A stretch of DNA of 64,000 bases from positions 350,830-414,829 of the forward strand of contig NZ_LMMV01000012.1 in assembly GCF_001422405.1 (NCBI RefSeq). Reading direction: 5' to 3'. This DNA comes from Pseudorhodoferax sp. Leaf267 (GTDB lineage Bacteria; Pseudomonadota; Gammaproteobacteria; Burkholderiales; Burkholderiaceae_C). Shown here piece after piece: positions 1-11,167 of the stretch. Made by a program: the position numbers and the translations under genes. Within the stretch, counting starts at the first letter, position 1. Every line of letters begins with the position of its first letter. The notes beneath the pieces are model-generated. The model was given only the letters and a program-made list of their open reading frames with translations. It had not been told where the DNA came from and ran no database searches.

Positions 1-1
1 G

Positions 2-1795
2 GGCGCGCCGCGGCCCGCGCCGGTGCACGAGCGCGTGGCCATGTATTGCGAGGGCGCCTGGCACGACGCGGCGCTGGTGGTGCGCGAGGACCTGCGGCCT
101 GGCGACACGGTGGACGGCCCGGCCGTGATCGCCGAGCGCAACGCCACGACCGTGCTGGAGCCCGGCTGGCAGGCCCGCCTGACCGAGCGCGACCACCTGG
201 TGCTGCAGCGCCAGATACCGCGCGCCGTGGCCTACGCGGCCGGCACCACGGCCGACCCGGTGCTGCTGGAGGTCTTCAACAACCTGTTCATGAACATCGC
301 CGAGCAGATGGGGCTGCAGCTGCAGAACACGGCCTACTCGGTCAACATCAAGGAGCGGCTGGACTTCAGCTGCGCGCTGTTCGACGGCGCCGGCAATCTG
401 GTGGCGAACGCGCCGCACATGCCGGTGCACCTGGGCTCCATGGGCGAGAGCATCAAGGCCGTGATCCGTGACAACCGGGGCCGCATGCAGCCCGGCGACG
501 TGTTCGCGCTGAACGACCCGTACCACGGCGGCACGCATCTGCCCGATGTGACGGTGATCACGCCGGTCTACCTGCGCGAGGACGATGCCGCGCCGCTGTT
601 CTACGTGGGCTCGCGCGGCCACCATGCAGACATCGGCGGCAGCACGCCGGGGTCCATGCCGCCGTTCTCCACGCGCATCGCGGAGGAGGGCGTGCAGATC
701 GTGAACTTCCGGCTCGTCGAGCGGGGTCGGCTGCGCGAGGCCGAGCTACTGGAGCTGCTGGGAACAGGAGAGTTCCCAGCCAGGAATCCGCAGCAGAACC
801 TGGCCGACCTGAAGGCCCAGATCGCCGCCAACGAAAAGGGCGTGCAGGAGTTGCGCAAGATGGTCGCGCAGTTCGGGCTGGACGTGGTGCAGGCCTACAT
901 GGGCCACGTGCAGGACAACGCCGAGGAGTCGGTGCGCCGCGTGATCACGCGGTTGAAGGATGGTGCCTTCACGCTGCCGCTGGACAACGGCGCGCAGATC
1001 CAGGTGGCGATCCGCGTGAACGCCGCCGCGCGCAGTGCGGTGATCGACTTCTCGGGCACCTCGGCGCAGCAGACGAACAACTTCAACGCGCCCACGGCTG
1101 TCTGCATGGCGGCCGTGCTCTACGTGTTCCGCACGCTGGTGGCCGACGACATCCCGCTCAACGCGGGTTGCCTGAAGCCGCTGGAGGTCATCATCCCGCC
1201 CGGCTCCATGCTGAACCCGAACCCGCCGGCCTCGGTGGTGGCGGGCAATGTGGAAACCTCGACCTGCATCACCAACGCGCTGTTCGGCGCGTTGGGCTTG
1301 ATGGCGGCCGGGCAGTGCACGATGAACAACTTCACCTTCGGCAATGCGCGCCACCAGTACTACGAGACCATCGCGGGCGGCTCCGGCGCGGGCGAGGGCT
1401 TTCACGGCACGAGTGTCGTGCAGACCCACATGACGAACTCGCGGCTGACCGACCCCGAGGTGCTGGAGTTCCGCTTCCCGGTGCGGCTGGAGAGCTATGC
1501 GATCCGCGCAGGCTCGGGCGGCGCAGGCCGCTGGCACGGTGGCGACGGCGGCGTGCGGCGCGTGCGCTTCCTGGAGCCGATGACGGCCAGCATCCTGTCC
1601 AACGGGCGCGTGCATGCGGCCTTTGGCATGGCCGGTGGTGCGGCCGGCGCGCTGGGCATCAACCGCGTCGTGCGCGCCGATGGCCGCACCGAGGCACTGG
1701 GCCACATCGGCCAGGTGGACATGCAGCCAGGCGATGTCTTCGAGGTCCACACGCCGGGCGGCGGTGGCTTCGGCACAGCCCCATCCGTCAATTGA
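2..1795 (+). CDS. 5-oxoprolinase/hydantoinase-type protein, C-terminal part (5' end outside window)
   Basis: The frame is open from base 2, so the gene starts before the window. The first ~60 residues look like the end of a HyuA (hydantoinase A) domain (DGPAVIAERNATTVLEPGW). From about residue 70 a complete HyuB domain follows (LLEVFNNLFMNIAEQMG, DPYHGGTHLPDVT, GSRGHHADIGG, ending in HTPGGGGFG). HyuA joined to HyuB in one chain is the layout of ATP-dependent 5-oxoprolinase, which opens 5-oxoproline to glutamate in the cytoplasm; related N-methylhydantoinases are usually split. The substrate is inferred from layout only. The stop overlaps the convergent monooxygenase gene by 8 bases. Confidence 0.9.
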   Translation, partial: GAPRPAPVHERVAMYCEGAWHDAALVVREDLRPGDTVDGPAVIAERNATTVLEPGWQARLTERDHLVLQRQIPRAVAYAAGTTADPVLLEVFNNLFMNIAEQMGLQLQNTAYSVNIKERLDFSCALFDGAGNLVANAPHMPVHLGSMGESIKAVIRDNRGRMQPGDVFALNDPYHGGTHLPDVTVITPVYLREDDAAPLFYVGSRGHHADIGGSTPGSMPPFSTRIAEEGVQIVNFRLVERGRLREAELLELLGTGEFPARNPQQNLADLKAQIAANEKGVQELRKMVAQFGLDVVQAYMGHVQDNAEESVRRVITRLKDGAFTLPLDNGAQIQVAIRVNAAARSAVIDFSGTSAQQTNNFNAPTAVCMAAVLYVFRTLVADDIPLNAGCLKPLEVIIPPGSMLNPNPPASVVAGNVETSTCITNALFGALGLMAAGQCTMNNFTFGNARHQYYETIAGGSGAGEGFHGTSVVQTHMTNSRLTDPEVLEFRFPVRLESYAIRAGSGGAGRWHGGDGGVRRVRFLEPMTASILSNGRVHAAFGMAGGAAGALGINRVVRADGRTEALGHIGQVDMQPGDVFEVHTPGGGGFGTAPSVN

Positions 1796-2948
1796 AGGGC
1801 CCGACGCCAGCGCCTACGGGCGCTGCCAGGCTGCGCTTCATGAGCCAGGGCACGCCAGGCATGCGCTGGCCCAGTGCAAAGGCCAGGTCTCGCCACAGGC
1901 CGCCGCCGCGGGCCTGGAAGCATGGCGTCAGCGCGCGGCTGAGGGTCTGGTAGGCCTGCGAGGGGCGCAGGCGCCGGGCTGCGTAGGCAGCCACGGCGCC
2001 CGCAGCGCCGTGGCGCCGCACGGCATCGGCCAGCGCCAGCGCATCCTGCATGGCCAGCGTGGTGCCCAGGCCGAGCTGCGGGCTCATGGCATGCGCCGCG
2101 TCACCGACGATGCACAGCGGCCCCTGGCCCATGGACCGCGGCCAGGTATGGCGATAGACCGCGAGCGCCAGGTCGTCGTGTTTGGTGATCTGCGCCAGCA
2201 CGGCCTGCGCCTGCGGCCAGAGCGACAGTACATGCGCTTTCCACGCGTCCAGGTCGCTGTCGCGCCAGGCGGCGTGGTGCTCGACGGGCAGGCTCCAGAA
2301 GAAGGAGAGCCGCACGGCGTCGCCGGAGCGCTCGGTCGGCAGCAGGCCCATCATCTCGGATGTGCCGCGAAACCGCTGCAGCAGCATGTCGGCCGCCTGC
2401 CAGTCCGGCACCCAGAACTGGCCCCACAGCGCGCCCCAGCGGTAGGCGCGCGAAGGGCCGGCCAGGCCGACGGTCTCGCGCAGCCCTGAGGCCGCGCCAT
2501 CTGCGATGGCGAACAGGTCGAAGTCCGATGCGCCGTGCGGTGTCGTCGCGCGTGCGCGTGTGCCCACCGCCGCCAGCGATTCGACCGGGCAGCCCAGCGC
2601 GAACCGCACGCCGGCCGCGTGCGCTGCCGCGTGCAGCACGCGCGACAGGGCGGCGCGGCCGACCGCGCGGGCGGGGATGTCGCGGTAGTTGATGTCCACC
2701 ACGCGCCAGCCGCGGTGGCTGGTGCCCAGCAGCCGGTGGATCGGCACGCTGGCCGCATCGAATGCGGGCCGCACGCCGAGCGCGCCCAGTGCATGCAAGC
2801 CCTGCGGCTGGATCAGCAGGCCGGCGCCCAGCGGGGCAATGGCGGGGTGCTTCTCGAACACCTCGACCTGGTGGCCCTCGCCCGCCAAGGCCAGGGCCGT
2901 GGCCAGGCCGGCAGGGCCGGCGCCAGCGATGCCGATACGCAGTGGCAT
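1788..2948 (-). CDS. FAD-dependent monooxygenase, PHBH/UbiH-like
   Basis: A 386-residue flavoprotein of the aromatic hydroxylase family. The N-terminus carries the dinucleotide-binding GxGxxG (GAGPAG, residues 9-14), the middle a DG motif (AIADGAASGLRE) and the C-terminal half the ribityl-binding GD motif (CIVGDAAHAMSPQLG). Such enzymes use NAD(P)H and oxygen to hydroxylate aromatic or similar substrates. No neighbour points to a pathway, so the substrate is unknown. There is no signal peptide; it is expected in the cytoplasm. It lies 7 bases downstream of the ComEA-like gene, on the same strand, and converges with the 5-oxoprolinase-type gene. Confidence 0.88.
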   Translation of the reverse strand: MPLRIGIAGAGPAGLATALALAGEGHQVEVFEKHPAIAPLGAGLLIQPQGLHALGALGVRPAFDAASVPIHRLLGTSHRGWRVVDINYRDIPARAVGRAALSRVLHAAAHAAGVRFALGCPVESLAAVGTRARATTPHGASDFDLFAIADGAASGLRETVGLAGPSRAYRWGALWGQFWVPDWQAADMLLQRFRGTSEMMGLLPTERSGDAVRLSFFWSLPVEHHAAWRDSDLDAWKAHVLSLWPQAQAVLAQITKHDDLALAVYRHTWPRSMGQGPLCIVGDAAHAMSPQLGLGTTLAMQDALALADAVRRHGAAGAVAAYAARRLRPSQAYQTLSRALTPCFQARGGGLWRDLAFALGQRMPGVPWLMKRSLAAPVGAGVGPFN

Positions 2949-2955
2949 GCCGCGG

Positions 2956-3258
2956 CTACGGCGCGGCCGATGCGGCCGACGCGGCGGCGACGGGCGGGCG
3001 CGCGTAGGGCTGGCCGTTCACGGTCAGGCCCTGGGCCGAGAAGCGCGCGGCATTGCCCGGCCCCATGCCCTTGGTGCGCGCGATCAGGTCGGCCCAGTCC
3101 TTGAACGGCGCCTTGGCGCGCTCGGCCAGCATGGGGGTGGACAGGCCGGGGCCGATGCCGCGGATGCTGTCGAGCTCGGCGGCGCTGGCCTGGTTGATGT
3201 CCAGCGCGCTGGCCGTGCCCGCCAGCGCGAGCAGGGCGCAGCCGACGAGCGCGCGCAT
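2956..3258 (-). CDS. Small exported helix-hairpin-helix protein, ComEA-like
   Basis: A 100-residue protein. The first 18 residues form a signal peptide (MRALVGCALLALAGTASA). The body has a helix-hairpin-helix pattern: DINQASAAELDSIRGIGPGLS followed by a second half with KGMGPGNAARF, the arrangement seen in ComEA-type DNA-binding domains. An Ala/Pro-rich tail ends the protein. In the family such periplasmic proteins bind DNA, in some species during uptake; no competence gene is nearby. The start is the ATG at 3258, two bases after the hldD stop, so the two are probably cotranscribed. The open frame continues upstream but only through hldD in another frame. Confidence 0.8.
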   Translation of the reverse strand: MRALVGCALLALAGTASALDINQASAAELDSIRGIGPGLSTPMLAERAKAPFKDWADLIARTKGMGPGNAARFSAQGLTVNGQPYARPPVAAASAASAAP

Positions 3259-3260
3259 GC

Positions 3261-4268
3261 TCAGGCGCCCGCGAGCGCCAGCGCCTGCATGTAGCGCGTG
3301 ACGCCGGTCTGCACGTCGGCGAAGGCGTGGTCGCAACCGGCCGCGCGCAGCGCCGTCAGGTCGGCCTGCGTGTGGCACTGGTATTTGCCGCGCAGCGCGT
3401 CGGGGAAGGGCGTGTACGTGATGGCGTCGGCCGCGACGGCCTCGGCCAGCGTGAGCACCGGCTGGCCCTGCGCGCGCCGCGCGTTGACCACGGCCAGCGC
3501 GATGTCGTTGAAGGGCTGGGCCCGGCCCGTGCCGAGGTTGAACAGGCCGCGCGCCTCGGGGTGGTCGAGGAACCACAGGTTCACGGCGACCACGTCGTCG
3601 ATGAACACGAAGTCGCGCTCCTGCTCGCCAGGTGCATAGCCGCCGTACTCGCCGAACAGGCGCACCTGGCCCTCGTTCTTGAATTGGTGGTACTGGTGGA
3701 ACGCGACGCTGGCCATGCGGCCCTTGTGCTGCTCGCGCGGGCCGTAGACGTTGAAGTAGCGAAAGCCCACGGTCTGTGCGTTGGCCTGCTCGAAGCCCAG
3801 GCCCACTTCGCGGCGCAGGCGCTGGTCGAACAGCAGCTTGGAGTAGCCGTAGACGTTCAGCGGCGCCTCGTTGGCGGGCTCTTCGCGGAACACGCTGGAA
3901 CCACCGTAGGTCGCGGCCGAGGACGCATAGAGCAGGCGCACGCGCTGGCGCTGGCAGCTGTCGAACAGCCCACACGACAGCGTGTAGTTGTTGGCCATCA
4001 TGTACTGGCCATTGCTCTCCATGGTGTCGCTGCAGGCACCTTCGTGGAACACCGCCTCGACGCGGCCGTAATGGCCGGCGGCGAAGCGCGTATAGAAGTC
4101 GGCCGCGTCCACGTAGTCGGCCATCGAGAGGTCCACGAGGTTGCGGAATTTGTCGCCCTGGGTCAGGTCGTCGACCGCGATGACGTCGGTGATGCCACGG
4201 GCGTTCAGGCCCTTGATGAGGTTGCTGCCGATGAAGCCGGCGGCGCCGGTGACCACGTATCGCGTCAT
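3261..4268 (-). CDS. hldD: ADP-L-glycero-D-manno-heptose 6-epimerase
   Basis: A 335-residue short-chain dehydrogenase-type epimerase. It has an N-terminal NADP-binding motif ([10 protein letters not shown], residues 7-16) and the catalytic YxxxK (Y140, K144 in YGYSK). Family features such as HEGACSDT (75-82) and [20 protein letters not shown] make the assignment specific for HldD/RfaD. It converts ADP-D-glycero-D-manno-heptose to the L form used for the LPS inner core. It starts one base after the stop of the heptose kinase gene, fitting a heptose-synthesis operon. Length is normal for the family. Confidence 0.97.
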   Translation of the reverse strand: MTRYVVTGAAGFIGSNLIKGLNARGITDVIAVDDLTQGDKFRNLVDLSMADYVDAADFYTRFAAGHYGRVEAVFHEGACSDTMESNGQYMMANNYTLSCGLFDSCQRQRVRLLYASSAATYGGSSVFREEPANEAPLNVYGYSKLLFDQRLRREVGLGFEQANAQTVGFRYFNVYGPREQHKGRMASVAFHQYHQFKNEGQVRLFGEYGGYAPGEQERDFVFIDDVVAVNLWFLDHPEARGLFNLGTGRAQPFNDIALAVVNARRAQGQPVLTLAEAVAADAITYTPFPDALRGKYQCHTQADLTALRAAGCDHAFADVQTGVTRYMQALALAGA

Positions 4269-4269
4269 G

Positions 4270-5235
4270 TCAGTCGTTCCCGAACAGTTCGTCGTAAGAG
4301 GCCGTCGCGGTGCCGAACTTGCCGACCACGATGGCGCCGGCCTTGTTGGCCATGGGCAGTGCGTCGCGCAGGGTGCAGCCGGCTGCCACCAGTGCGGCCA
4401 TGGTGGCGATCACGGTGTCGCCGGCACCGGTCACGTCGAACACCTCGCGTGCCTGGGCCGCGACATGGGTTTCGCCGTGCGCGTCGTAGAGCGTCATGCC
4501 CTCTTCGCTGCGCGTGACCAGCAGGCCCTCCAGATCCAGCTGGGCCCGCAGGTTCTGCGCCTTCTCGCGCAGCGCGTCCTCGTTGCGCCAGCTGCCCACG
4601 ACCTGTTGCAGCTCGGCGCGGTTGGGCGTGATCAGCGTGGCGTTGCGGTAGCGCGAGTAGTCGCTGCCCTTGGGGTCGATCAGCACGGCCTTGCCGGCCG
4701 CGCGCGCGGCCGCGATCATCTGCTCGACGTGGGCCAGCCCGCCCTTGCCGTAGTCGGAGAACAGCACGGCGTTGTGCCGCGGCAGCAGCTCGGCGAACTG
4801 CGCGGACTGCGATGCCAGCGTCTCGTGCTCGGGCTGGTTCTCGAAGTCCAGCCGCAGCAGTTGCTGCTGGCGGCCGATCACGCGCAGCTTGACCGTGGTG
4901 CGCATCTGCGCGTCGCGCCCGAAGTAGGGCGTGATTCCGGTGGCGGCCACCAGGGCCTGCAGCTTGTGGCTGGCCTCGTCGTCGCCGACCACGGACAGCA
5001 GCGAGGCCTGCGCGCCCAGCGTCACGATGTTGTAGGCCACGTTGGCCGCAGCGCCGATGCGCTCTTCCTCGCGCGTGACGCGCACCACGGGCACGGGCGC
5101 CTCGGGCGAGATGCGGTCGACGGCGCCGTACCAATAACGGTCCAGCATGGCGTCGCCGACGACCAGCACGCTGGCTTGCGCCAGTTGCTCGCGAGTTGGG
5201 AGAGGGTTGCGCAGCAGCGCGGCAGTAGGTGTCAT
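4270..5235 (-). CDS. rfaE1: D-glycero-beta-D-manno-heptose-7-phosphate kinase (RfaE1/HldA type)
   Basis: A 321-residue PfkB-family sugar kinase ([15 protein letters not shown] near the N-terminus; [18 protein letters not shown] near residue 260 with the catalytic Asp). It phosphorylates heptose 7-phosphate at C1 in the LPS heptose pathway. In enterobacteria this kinase is fused to the adenylyltransferase (HldE); here only the kinase half is present, so the RfaE2/HldC partner must be elsewhere. The start at 5235 is set by GGAGGT 6-11 bases upstream; the frame is open further upstream but without a better site. It precedes hldD directly. Confidence 0.95.
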   Translation of the reverse strand: MTPTAALLRNPLPTREQLAQASVLVVGDAMLDRYWYGAVDRISPEAPVPVVRVTREEERIGAAANVAYNIVTLGAQASLLSVVGDDEASHKLQALVAATGITPYFGRDAQMRTTVKLRVIGRQQQLLRLDFENQPEHETLASQSAQFAELLPRHNAVLFSDYGKGGLAHVEQMIAAARAAGKAVLIDPKGSDYSRYRNATLITPNRAELQQVVGSWRNEDALREKAQNLRAQLDLEGLLVTRSEEGMTLYDAHGETHVAAQAREVFDVTGAGDTVIATMAALVAAGCTLRDALPMANKAGAIVVGKFGTATASYDELFGND

Positions 5236-5293
5236 TGGGTACCTCCGGCTTCGCCTGCGGTGCGAGCTTGCTTGGGGCGGCCCGGCGCTTTGC

Positions 5294-6451
5294 TCATAAC
5301 TCCTCCACGCGCCGGGGCGGATAGCTGTCCCAGGCCTGGCAGCCCGGGCATTGCCAGAAATGCTGCTTGGCCTCGAAACCGCAGGCCGCGCAGCGGTAGC
5401 GCGTGAGCGGCCGGGTGGCGTGCTCGATGGCGCGCTGCACCTGGGGATGGAATTGCTCGTGCTCCAGCTTTTCACCGGACAGCCAGCGCGCCGTGGCCAC
5501 CAGCGACTGCTGGCGTTCCAGGTGCTGCAGGTAGCGCTGGCGTGCGGCATCGGCCTGGCCGGGCTCGGCGGCCTCCAGCATCACGATGGCCTCCAGCACG
5601 TCGAGCGAGGCGAACTCGGTGTAGCTGGCCTGCAGCGCGGCCAGCGCCTGGCTGGCCCGCCCGGCGGCGGTGCCAGCCTGGGCCATGGCCTTGGCGATGA
5701 GTGGCATGGCCTGGGGGGCGGCCTGGCCCAGGTCCAGCAGGGTCTGCAGCGCCACGCCGTGCTGGCCCGCCTTGACCTGCATGAGCGCCAGGTCGATGCG
5801 CGGCCGTGGGGCCTGCGGGGCCGTGGCGATGGCATGGGCCAGCAACTGGCGCGCGGCCTCCGTGTCGCCCGCGGCGTTGCGCGCCGCGGCCTGCTCGCAC
5901 AGGTAATGCGCCATGCGGCCGCTGAAGCTGCCTTCGCCGTTGTCCTGCAGCTTCTGCGCGATCTCGGCGGCCTCGGGCCAGTCGCGCGAACGCTCGTAGA
6001 TGGCCAGCAGCGCGAGCCGGCTCTGGGCCTCGTACCTGCTGCCTTCGAGCTTGCGCAGCGCGTCTTCGGCGCGGTCCAGCAGGCCGGCCTTGAGGAAGTC
6101 GAGCGCCAGGTCGTGCTGGGCGCGCTGGCGGTCGGAGGCGGTGAGGTCGCCGCGCGACAGCAGGTGCTCGTGCACGCGCACGGCACGCTGGTACTCGCCG
6201 CGGCGGCGGAACAGGTTGCCCAGCGCGAAGTGCAGCTCGGTGGTGTCCGGGTCTTTCTGCACCGCCTCGATGAAGGCGTCGATGGCCTGGTCCTGCTGTT
6301 CGTTGAGCAGGTAGTTCAGGCCCTTGAAGTAGGCCTTGGGAGCGCGACGGTTCTCGATGCGCATCTGCCGCAGGTCCAGCCGCGAGGCCAGCCAACCCAG
6401 CACGAAGGCGATCGGCAGGCCCAGCAGGATCCAGCCGAGATCAAAGTCCAT
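5294..6451 (-). CDS. lapB: Lipopolysaccharide assembly protein LapB (YciM)
   Basis: A 385-residue protein with one N-terminal membrane anchor (LGWILLGLPIAFVLGWLAS), a run of TPR helices (for example KAYFKGLNYLLNEQQDQAI, ELHFALGNLFRRRGEYQRAV), and a C-terminal rubredoxin-like metal site with two CxxC pairs (CAAC and CPGC, about residues 352-372). LapB is an inner-membrane adaptor that controls LpxC turnover and LPS amount. The start at 6451 gives the normal length and overlaps the 3' end of lapA by 11 bases. It sits upstream of the heptose genes, so the block joins LPS control with core-sugar synthesis. Confidence 0.95.
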   Translation of the reverse strand: MDFDLGWILLGLPIAFVLGWLASRLDLRQMRIENRRAPKAYFKGLNYLLNEQQDQAIDAFIEAVQKDPDTTELHFALGNLFRRRGEYQRAVRVHEHLLSRGDLTASDRQRAQHDLALDFLKAGLLDRAEDALRKLEGSRYEAQSRLALLAIYERSRDWPEAAEIAQKLQDNGEGSFSGRMAHYLCEQAAARNAAGDTEAARQLLAHAIATAPQAPRPRIDLALMQVKAGQHGVALQTLLDLGQAAPQAMPLIAKAMAQAGTAAGRASQALAALQASYTEFASLDVLEAIVMLEAAEPGQADAARQRYLQHLERQQSLVATARWLSGEKLEHEQFHPQVQRAIEHATRPLTRYRCAACGFEAKQHFWQCPGCQAWDSYPPRRVEEL

Positions 6452-6773
6452 GGCGCGGGATGTTGGCCAGGGCCGTTTCGCTGCTGGTCGGCTCGTCGAT
6501 GGTCGTGGCCGTTGCAGTCGGCGCCAGGGGCTCGGCCGGCGCAGGCTGCGGCGCGGCGCGGTGGCGCCACCAGCGCGGCACCATGGCCAGCACGCCGAGC
6601 GCCATGCCGGCGGCGAACGCGGCCAGCACCACCAGCACCATCGGCGCGCGCCATTGCGTGCCAAAGAAGAAGCGCACCGTGGCCTCTTGCTGGTTGTTCA
6701 GCGCGAACGCGAACAAGGTAAAAAAAATGGCTGCCTTCAGTATCCACTTGAGCAGCCACACGAGATTTTTCAT
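6441..6773 (-). CDS. lapA: LapA-family inner-membrane protein
   Basis: A 110-residue protein with two predicted membrane helices (about residues 5-23 and 43-65) separated by a short NNQQEATVRFFFGTQWRAPM segment typical of LapA/YciS proteins. The C-terminal tail is Pro/Ala-rich and cytoplasmic by analogy. LapA is made together with LapB in most proteobacteria; here the genes overlap by 11 bases, suggesting translational coupling. The tail is longer than in enterobacterial LapA and shows no motif. Confidence 0.9.
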   Translation of the reverse strand: MKNLVWLLKWILKAAIFFTLFAFALNNQQEATVRFFFGTQWRAPMVLVVLAAFAAGMALGVLAMVPRWWRHRAAPQPAPAEPLAPTATATTIDEPTSSETALANIPRHGL

Positions 6774-6853
6774 TGCTTGAACGTCCCCATTGCGGGGGAA
6801 TTCTAAAGGTCAGGTTCCGGCCGACCGGGCCCAGGCCGAGAGGCCTTGCACGC

Positions 6854-7165
6854 TCAGTCGATGCGGCCGGCGGCGATCTCTTCGGTGCGCTTGTCCACAG
6901 CCTCGCGCAGGGCCTTGCCGGGCTTGAAATGCGGCACGCGCTTTTCGGGAATGGCCACGCTCTCGCCGCTGCGCGGGTTGCGGCCCATGCGCGGCGGGCG
7001 GCGGTTGATGGAAAAGCTGCCGAAGCCACGGATCTCCACGCGGTGGCCGCGCACCAGCGCGTCGCCCACGGCGTCCAGGATGGTCTTGACCGCATGCTCG
7101 GCGTCGCGGTGGGTCAGCTGGCTGAAACGCGCTGCCAATTCTTCTACGAGGTCGGATCGGGTCAT
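6854..7165 (-). CDS. ihfB: Integration host factor beta subunit
   Basis: A 103-residue HU/IHF-type DNA-bending protein. The sequence runs from [14 protein letters not shown], through the DNA-binding arm signature [19 protein letters not shown] (about residues 45-63), to the C-terminal helix. The arm and the residues after it fit the IHF beta branch rather than HU. IHF binds specific sites as an alpha/beta dimer and helps loop DNA, for example between enhancers and sigma-54 promoters such as the one at glnA in this window. It lies 120 bases downstream of rpsA, the usual order in proteobacteria, and is probably read from rpsA as well as its own promoter. Confidence 0.95.
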   Translation of the reverse strand: MTRSDLVEELAARFSQLTHRDAEHAVKTILDAVGDALVRGHRVEIRGFGSFSINRRPPRMGRNPRSGESVAIPEKRVPHFKPGKALREAVDKRTEEIAAGRID

Positions 7166-7206
7166 GGTGGCTCACACGGGTGCATCAACGAATCGGGCCA
7201 GTCCCG

Positions 7207-7271
7207 CCGCCACTGGTGTGCGGCGGAAGTGCTGGCCCGACAAATGTCGCACGGGAACCGGGTTCCCGTGC
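7207..7271. repeat. Three adjacent palindromes between rpsA and ihfB
   Basis: The 120-base gap holds three inverted repeats in a row: a 7-bp stem (CCGCCGC/GCGGCGG, about 7207-7226), a short GACA-AA-TGTC palindrome (7239-7248) and an 11-bp stem GCACGGGAACC / GGTTCCCGTGC around one central base at 7249-7271. None is followed by a T-run on the minus strand, so a standard intrinsic terminator is not supported. A processing site, attenuator or 3'-end-stabilising hairpin for the rpsA message is more likely. Confidence 0.5.
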
Positions 7272-7285
7272 ACCTCACGCAACGA

Positions 7286-8974
<1,689 letters not shown>

Positions 8975-9148
8975 GTAGTTCCTAAGACCACGGAGCAGGT
9001 TGACAGGTGCGGGATTGCGCCTGTTTCTAAGACTGTCGTGGCGGTTGTGCGGGATCGCCCCGCGGGGTTGGGTTGAAAACACCAGACCACCGATGCGCTT
9101 GCTGCGCTGCTGGGGGCCTGGACCTGGAAGACTTCGTGCGAACCGGGG

Positions 9149-11167
9149 CTAAAAGCCCTGACGGCGATCCCACCACTGGAGCACCTCTTCGACGGATTGA
9201 TCGACCGTCAAATCGGAGTTGTCCAGTGTGAAAGCATCGACAGCGGCTCGAAGCGGGGCGACGGCGCGGGACGAGTCCCGGGCGTCGCGCGCTTCCAAAT
9301 CCGCGCGAAGGTCGGCGATTGTAGTTGAAATACCTTTTGAAATCAATTGCTTATGCCGGCGCTCCGCGCGGCGTTCGGCGCTGGCGGTCAGATACACCTT
9401 GAGCGGGGCGCCGGGAAAGATCACCGTGCCCATGTCGCGCCCGTCGGCGACCAGGCCGGGCAGGCGGCGAAAGCTCAATTGCAGGTCGACCAGCGCGCTG
9501 CGCACAGCCGGCAGGGCCGAGACCTTGGACGCGTTCATGCCGGCTTCCTCGGTGCGGATCTCGTCGGTCACGTCTTCGTTGTCCAGCCAGATCCGGCCCT
9601 CGTCGAAGCGCACCGGCAGTGTGGCGGCCATGGCGGCGATCGCGGTCTCGCCGGCGGCGCCGATCGCGAGGCCGGCGCGCAAGGCGGCCAGCGCGGTGAT
9701 GCGGTACATGGCGCCGGAGTCAAGGAAGTGGTAGCCCAGGCGCTTGGCGACGGAGGCCGCGACCGTGCCCTTGCCCGAGGCGGTCGGCCCGTCGATGCAC
9801 AGCACCGGGATCTGGGCCGTGGGCGTGCTGCTCACCGCAAGCAGCGCCTCGAAGTAGTCCGGGAATGTCTTGGCGACGCACTTCGGGTCCAGGATGCGCA
9901 CCGGCGTCGTCGAGGCCCCGCGCGCGCCTGCGCGCAGGCCATGGAACGCGGCGAGAGAAAAGCACATCGCGACCCGGTGGTCGTCGTAGGTGTGGATTGC
10001 CGCCGGCGGCCAGGGCCGGGCCACGGGCGGCGGCGTGATGTGCAGGAAGTCCGGGCCCTCTTCGATCTCGGCGCCGAACTTGCGCAGCTCGGCCGCCATG
10101 GCGGCGATGCGGTCGGTTTCCTTCACGCGCCAGCTGGCGATGTTGGACAGTCGGCTGGGACCGTCGGCGTACAGCGCCATGACCGCCAGCGTCATCGCCG
10201 CGTCGGGGATATGGTTGCAGTCCAGATCGATGGCCTTGAGCGGCCAGGCGCCGCGCGATACGGCCAGCCAGTTCGGGCCGGCATCGACGCGCGCGCCCAT
10301 GGCCTGGGCGGCTTCGATAAAGCGGATGTCGCCCTGGATGGAGGCCGCGCCCACGCCATCAATACGCAGCGGCTGCGCGGTGTCGGCGGCGATGGCTCCC
10401 AGCGCGATGAAGTAGCTGGCCGAGGAGGCGTCGGCCTCGACGTGGATCTCGCCAGGCGACACGTAGCGGCTGCCGGCCGGGATCGTGAAGCGCTGCCAGC
10501 CGTCGCGCGCGACGCGGATGCCGAAGCGCTCCAGCAGGTTCAGCGTGATCTCGACATAGGGCTTGGAGATCAGCTCGCCGACGACCTCGATCACGACATC
10601 GCGGGTCGCGACCAGCGGCAGGGCCATCAACAGCGCGGTCAGGAACTGGCTGGAGACGTCGCCACGCACGCGGATCGGGTCGGCCAGGCGCAGGGCGGCC
10701 GGCGTGCCAATGCGCAGCGGTGGGTAGCCGGGGTTGCCGGCATAGGCGATCGCGCAGCCGAGCTGGCTCAGCGCGTCGACCAGATCGCCGATGGGCCGCT
10801 CGTACATGCGCGGCACGCCGGTCAGCGTGAAGTCGCCGCCCAGCACGGCCAGCACGGCGGTCAGCGGGCGGATGGCCGTGCCGGCATTGCCCATGAACAG
10901 CTCGGCCTGGCCCGTGGCCAAGCGGCCGTCCAGCCCGGTGATGGTGACGCTGCTGCCCTCGTGCGCGATGCCGCAGCCCAGCGTGGCGAGCGCGGCCAGC
11001 ATGACGCGTGTGTCGTCGGAGTCGAGCAGGTCGCGCACGACGGTGCGGCCAGCCGACAGCGCAGACAGCAGCAGCACGCGGTTGGAGATGCTCTTGGAGC
11101 CCGGCAGCGCCACGGTTCCGGCGGCTCCCTGCAATGGGGGGAGGTCCAGGAAGGAGGTGGTGAACAT
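9149..11167 (-). CDS. aroA-cmk: Fused EPSP synthase and cytidylate kinase
   Basis: One 672-residue chain with two enzymes. Residues 1 to about 440 are 3-phosphoshikimate 1-carboxyvinyltransferase ([20 protein letters not shown] near the start, [35 protein letters not shown]), the sixth shikimate-pathway step. From about residue 448 a cytidylate kinase follows, with its P-loop GPTASGKGT and VDGRDMGT-like segment ([16 protein letters not shown]). In most bacteria aroA and cmk are adjacent separate genes; the fusion is known in Comamonadaceae. The ATG follows the tyrA stop with no gap (TGAATG), implying coupled translation. Confidence 0.96.
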   Translation of the reverse strand: MFTTSFLDLPPLQGAAGTVALPGSKSISNRVLLLSALSAGRTVVRDLLDSDDTRVMLAALATLGCGIAHEGSSVTITGLDGRLATGQAELFMGNAGTAIRPLTAVLAVLGGDFTLTGVPRMYERPIGDLVDALSQLGCAIAYAGNPGYPPLRIGTPAALRLADPIRVRGDVSSQFLTALLMALPLVATRDVVIEVVGELISKPYVEITLNLLERFGIRVARDGWQRFTIPAGSRYVSPGEIHVEADASSASYFIALGAIAADTAQPLRIDGVGAASIQGDIRFIEAAQAMGARVDAGPNWLAVSRGAWPLKAIDLDCNHIPDAAMTLAVMALYADGPSRLSNIASWRVKETDRIAAMAAELRKFGAEIEEGPDFLHITPPPVARPWPPAAIHTYDDHRVAMCFSLAAFHGLRAGARGASTTPVRILDPKCVAKTFPDYFEALLAVSSTPTAQIPVLCIDGPTASGKGTVAASVAKRLGYHFLDSGAMYRITALAALRAGLAIGAAGETAIAAMAATLPVRFDEGRIWLDNEDVTDEIRTEEAGMNASKVSALPAVRSALVDLQLSFRRLPGLVADGRDMGTVIFPGAPLKVYLTASAERRAERRHKQLISKGISTTIADLRADLEARDARDSSRAVAPLRAAVDAFTLDNSDLTVDQSVEEVLQWWDRRQGF

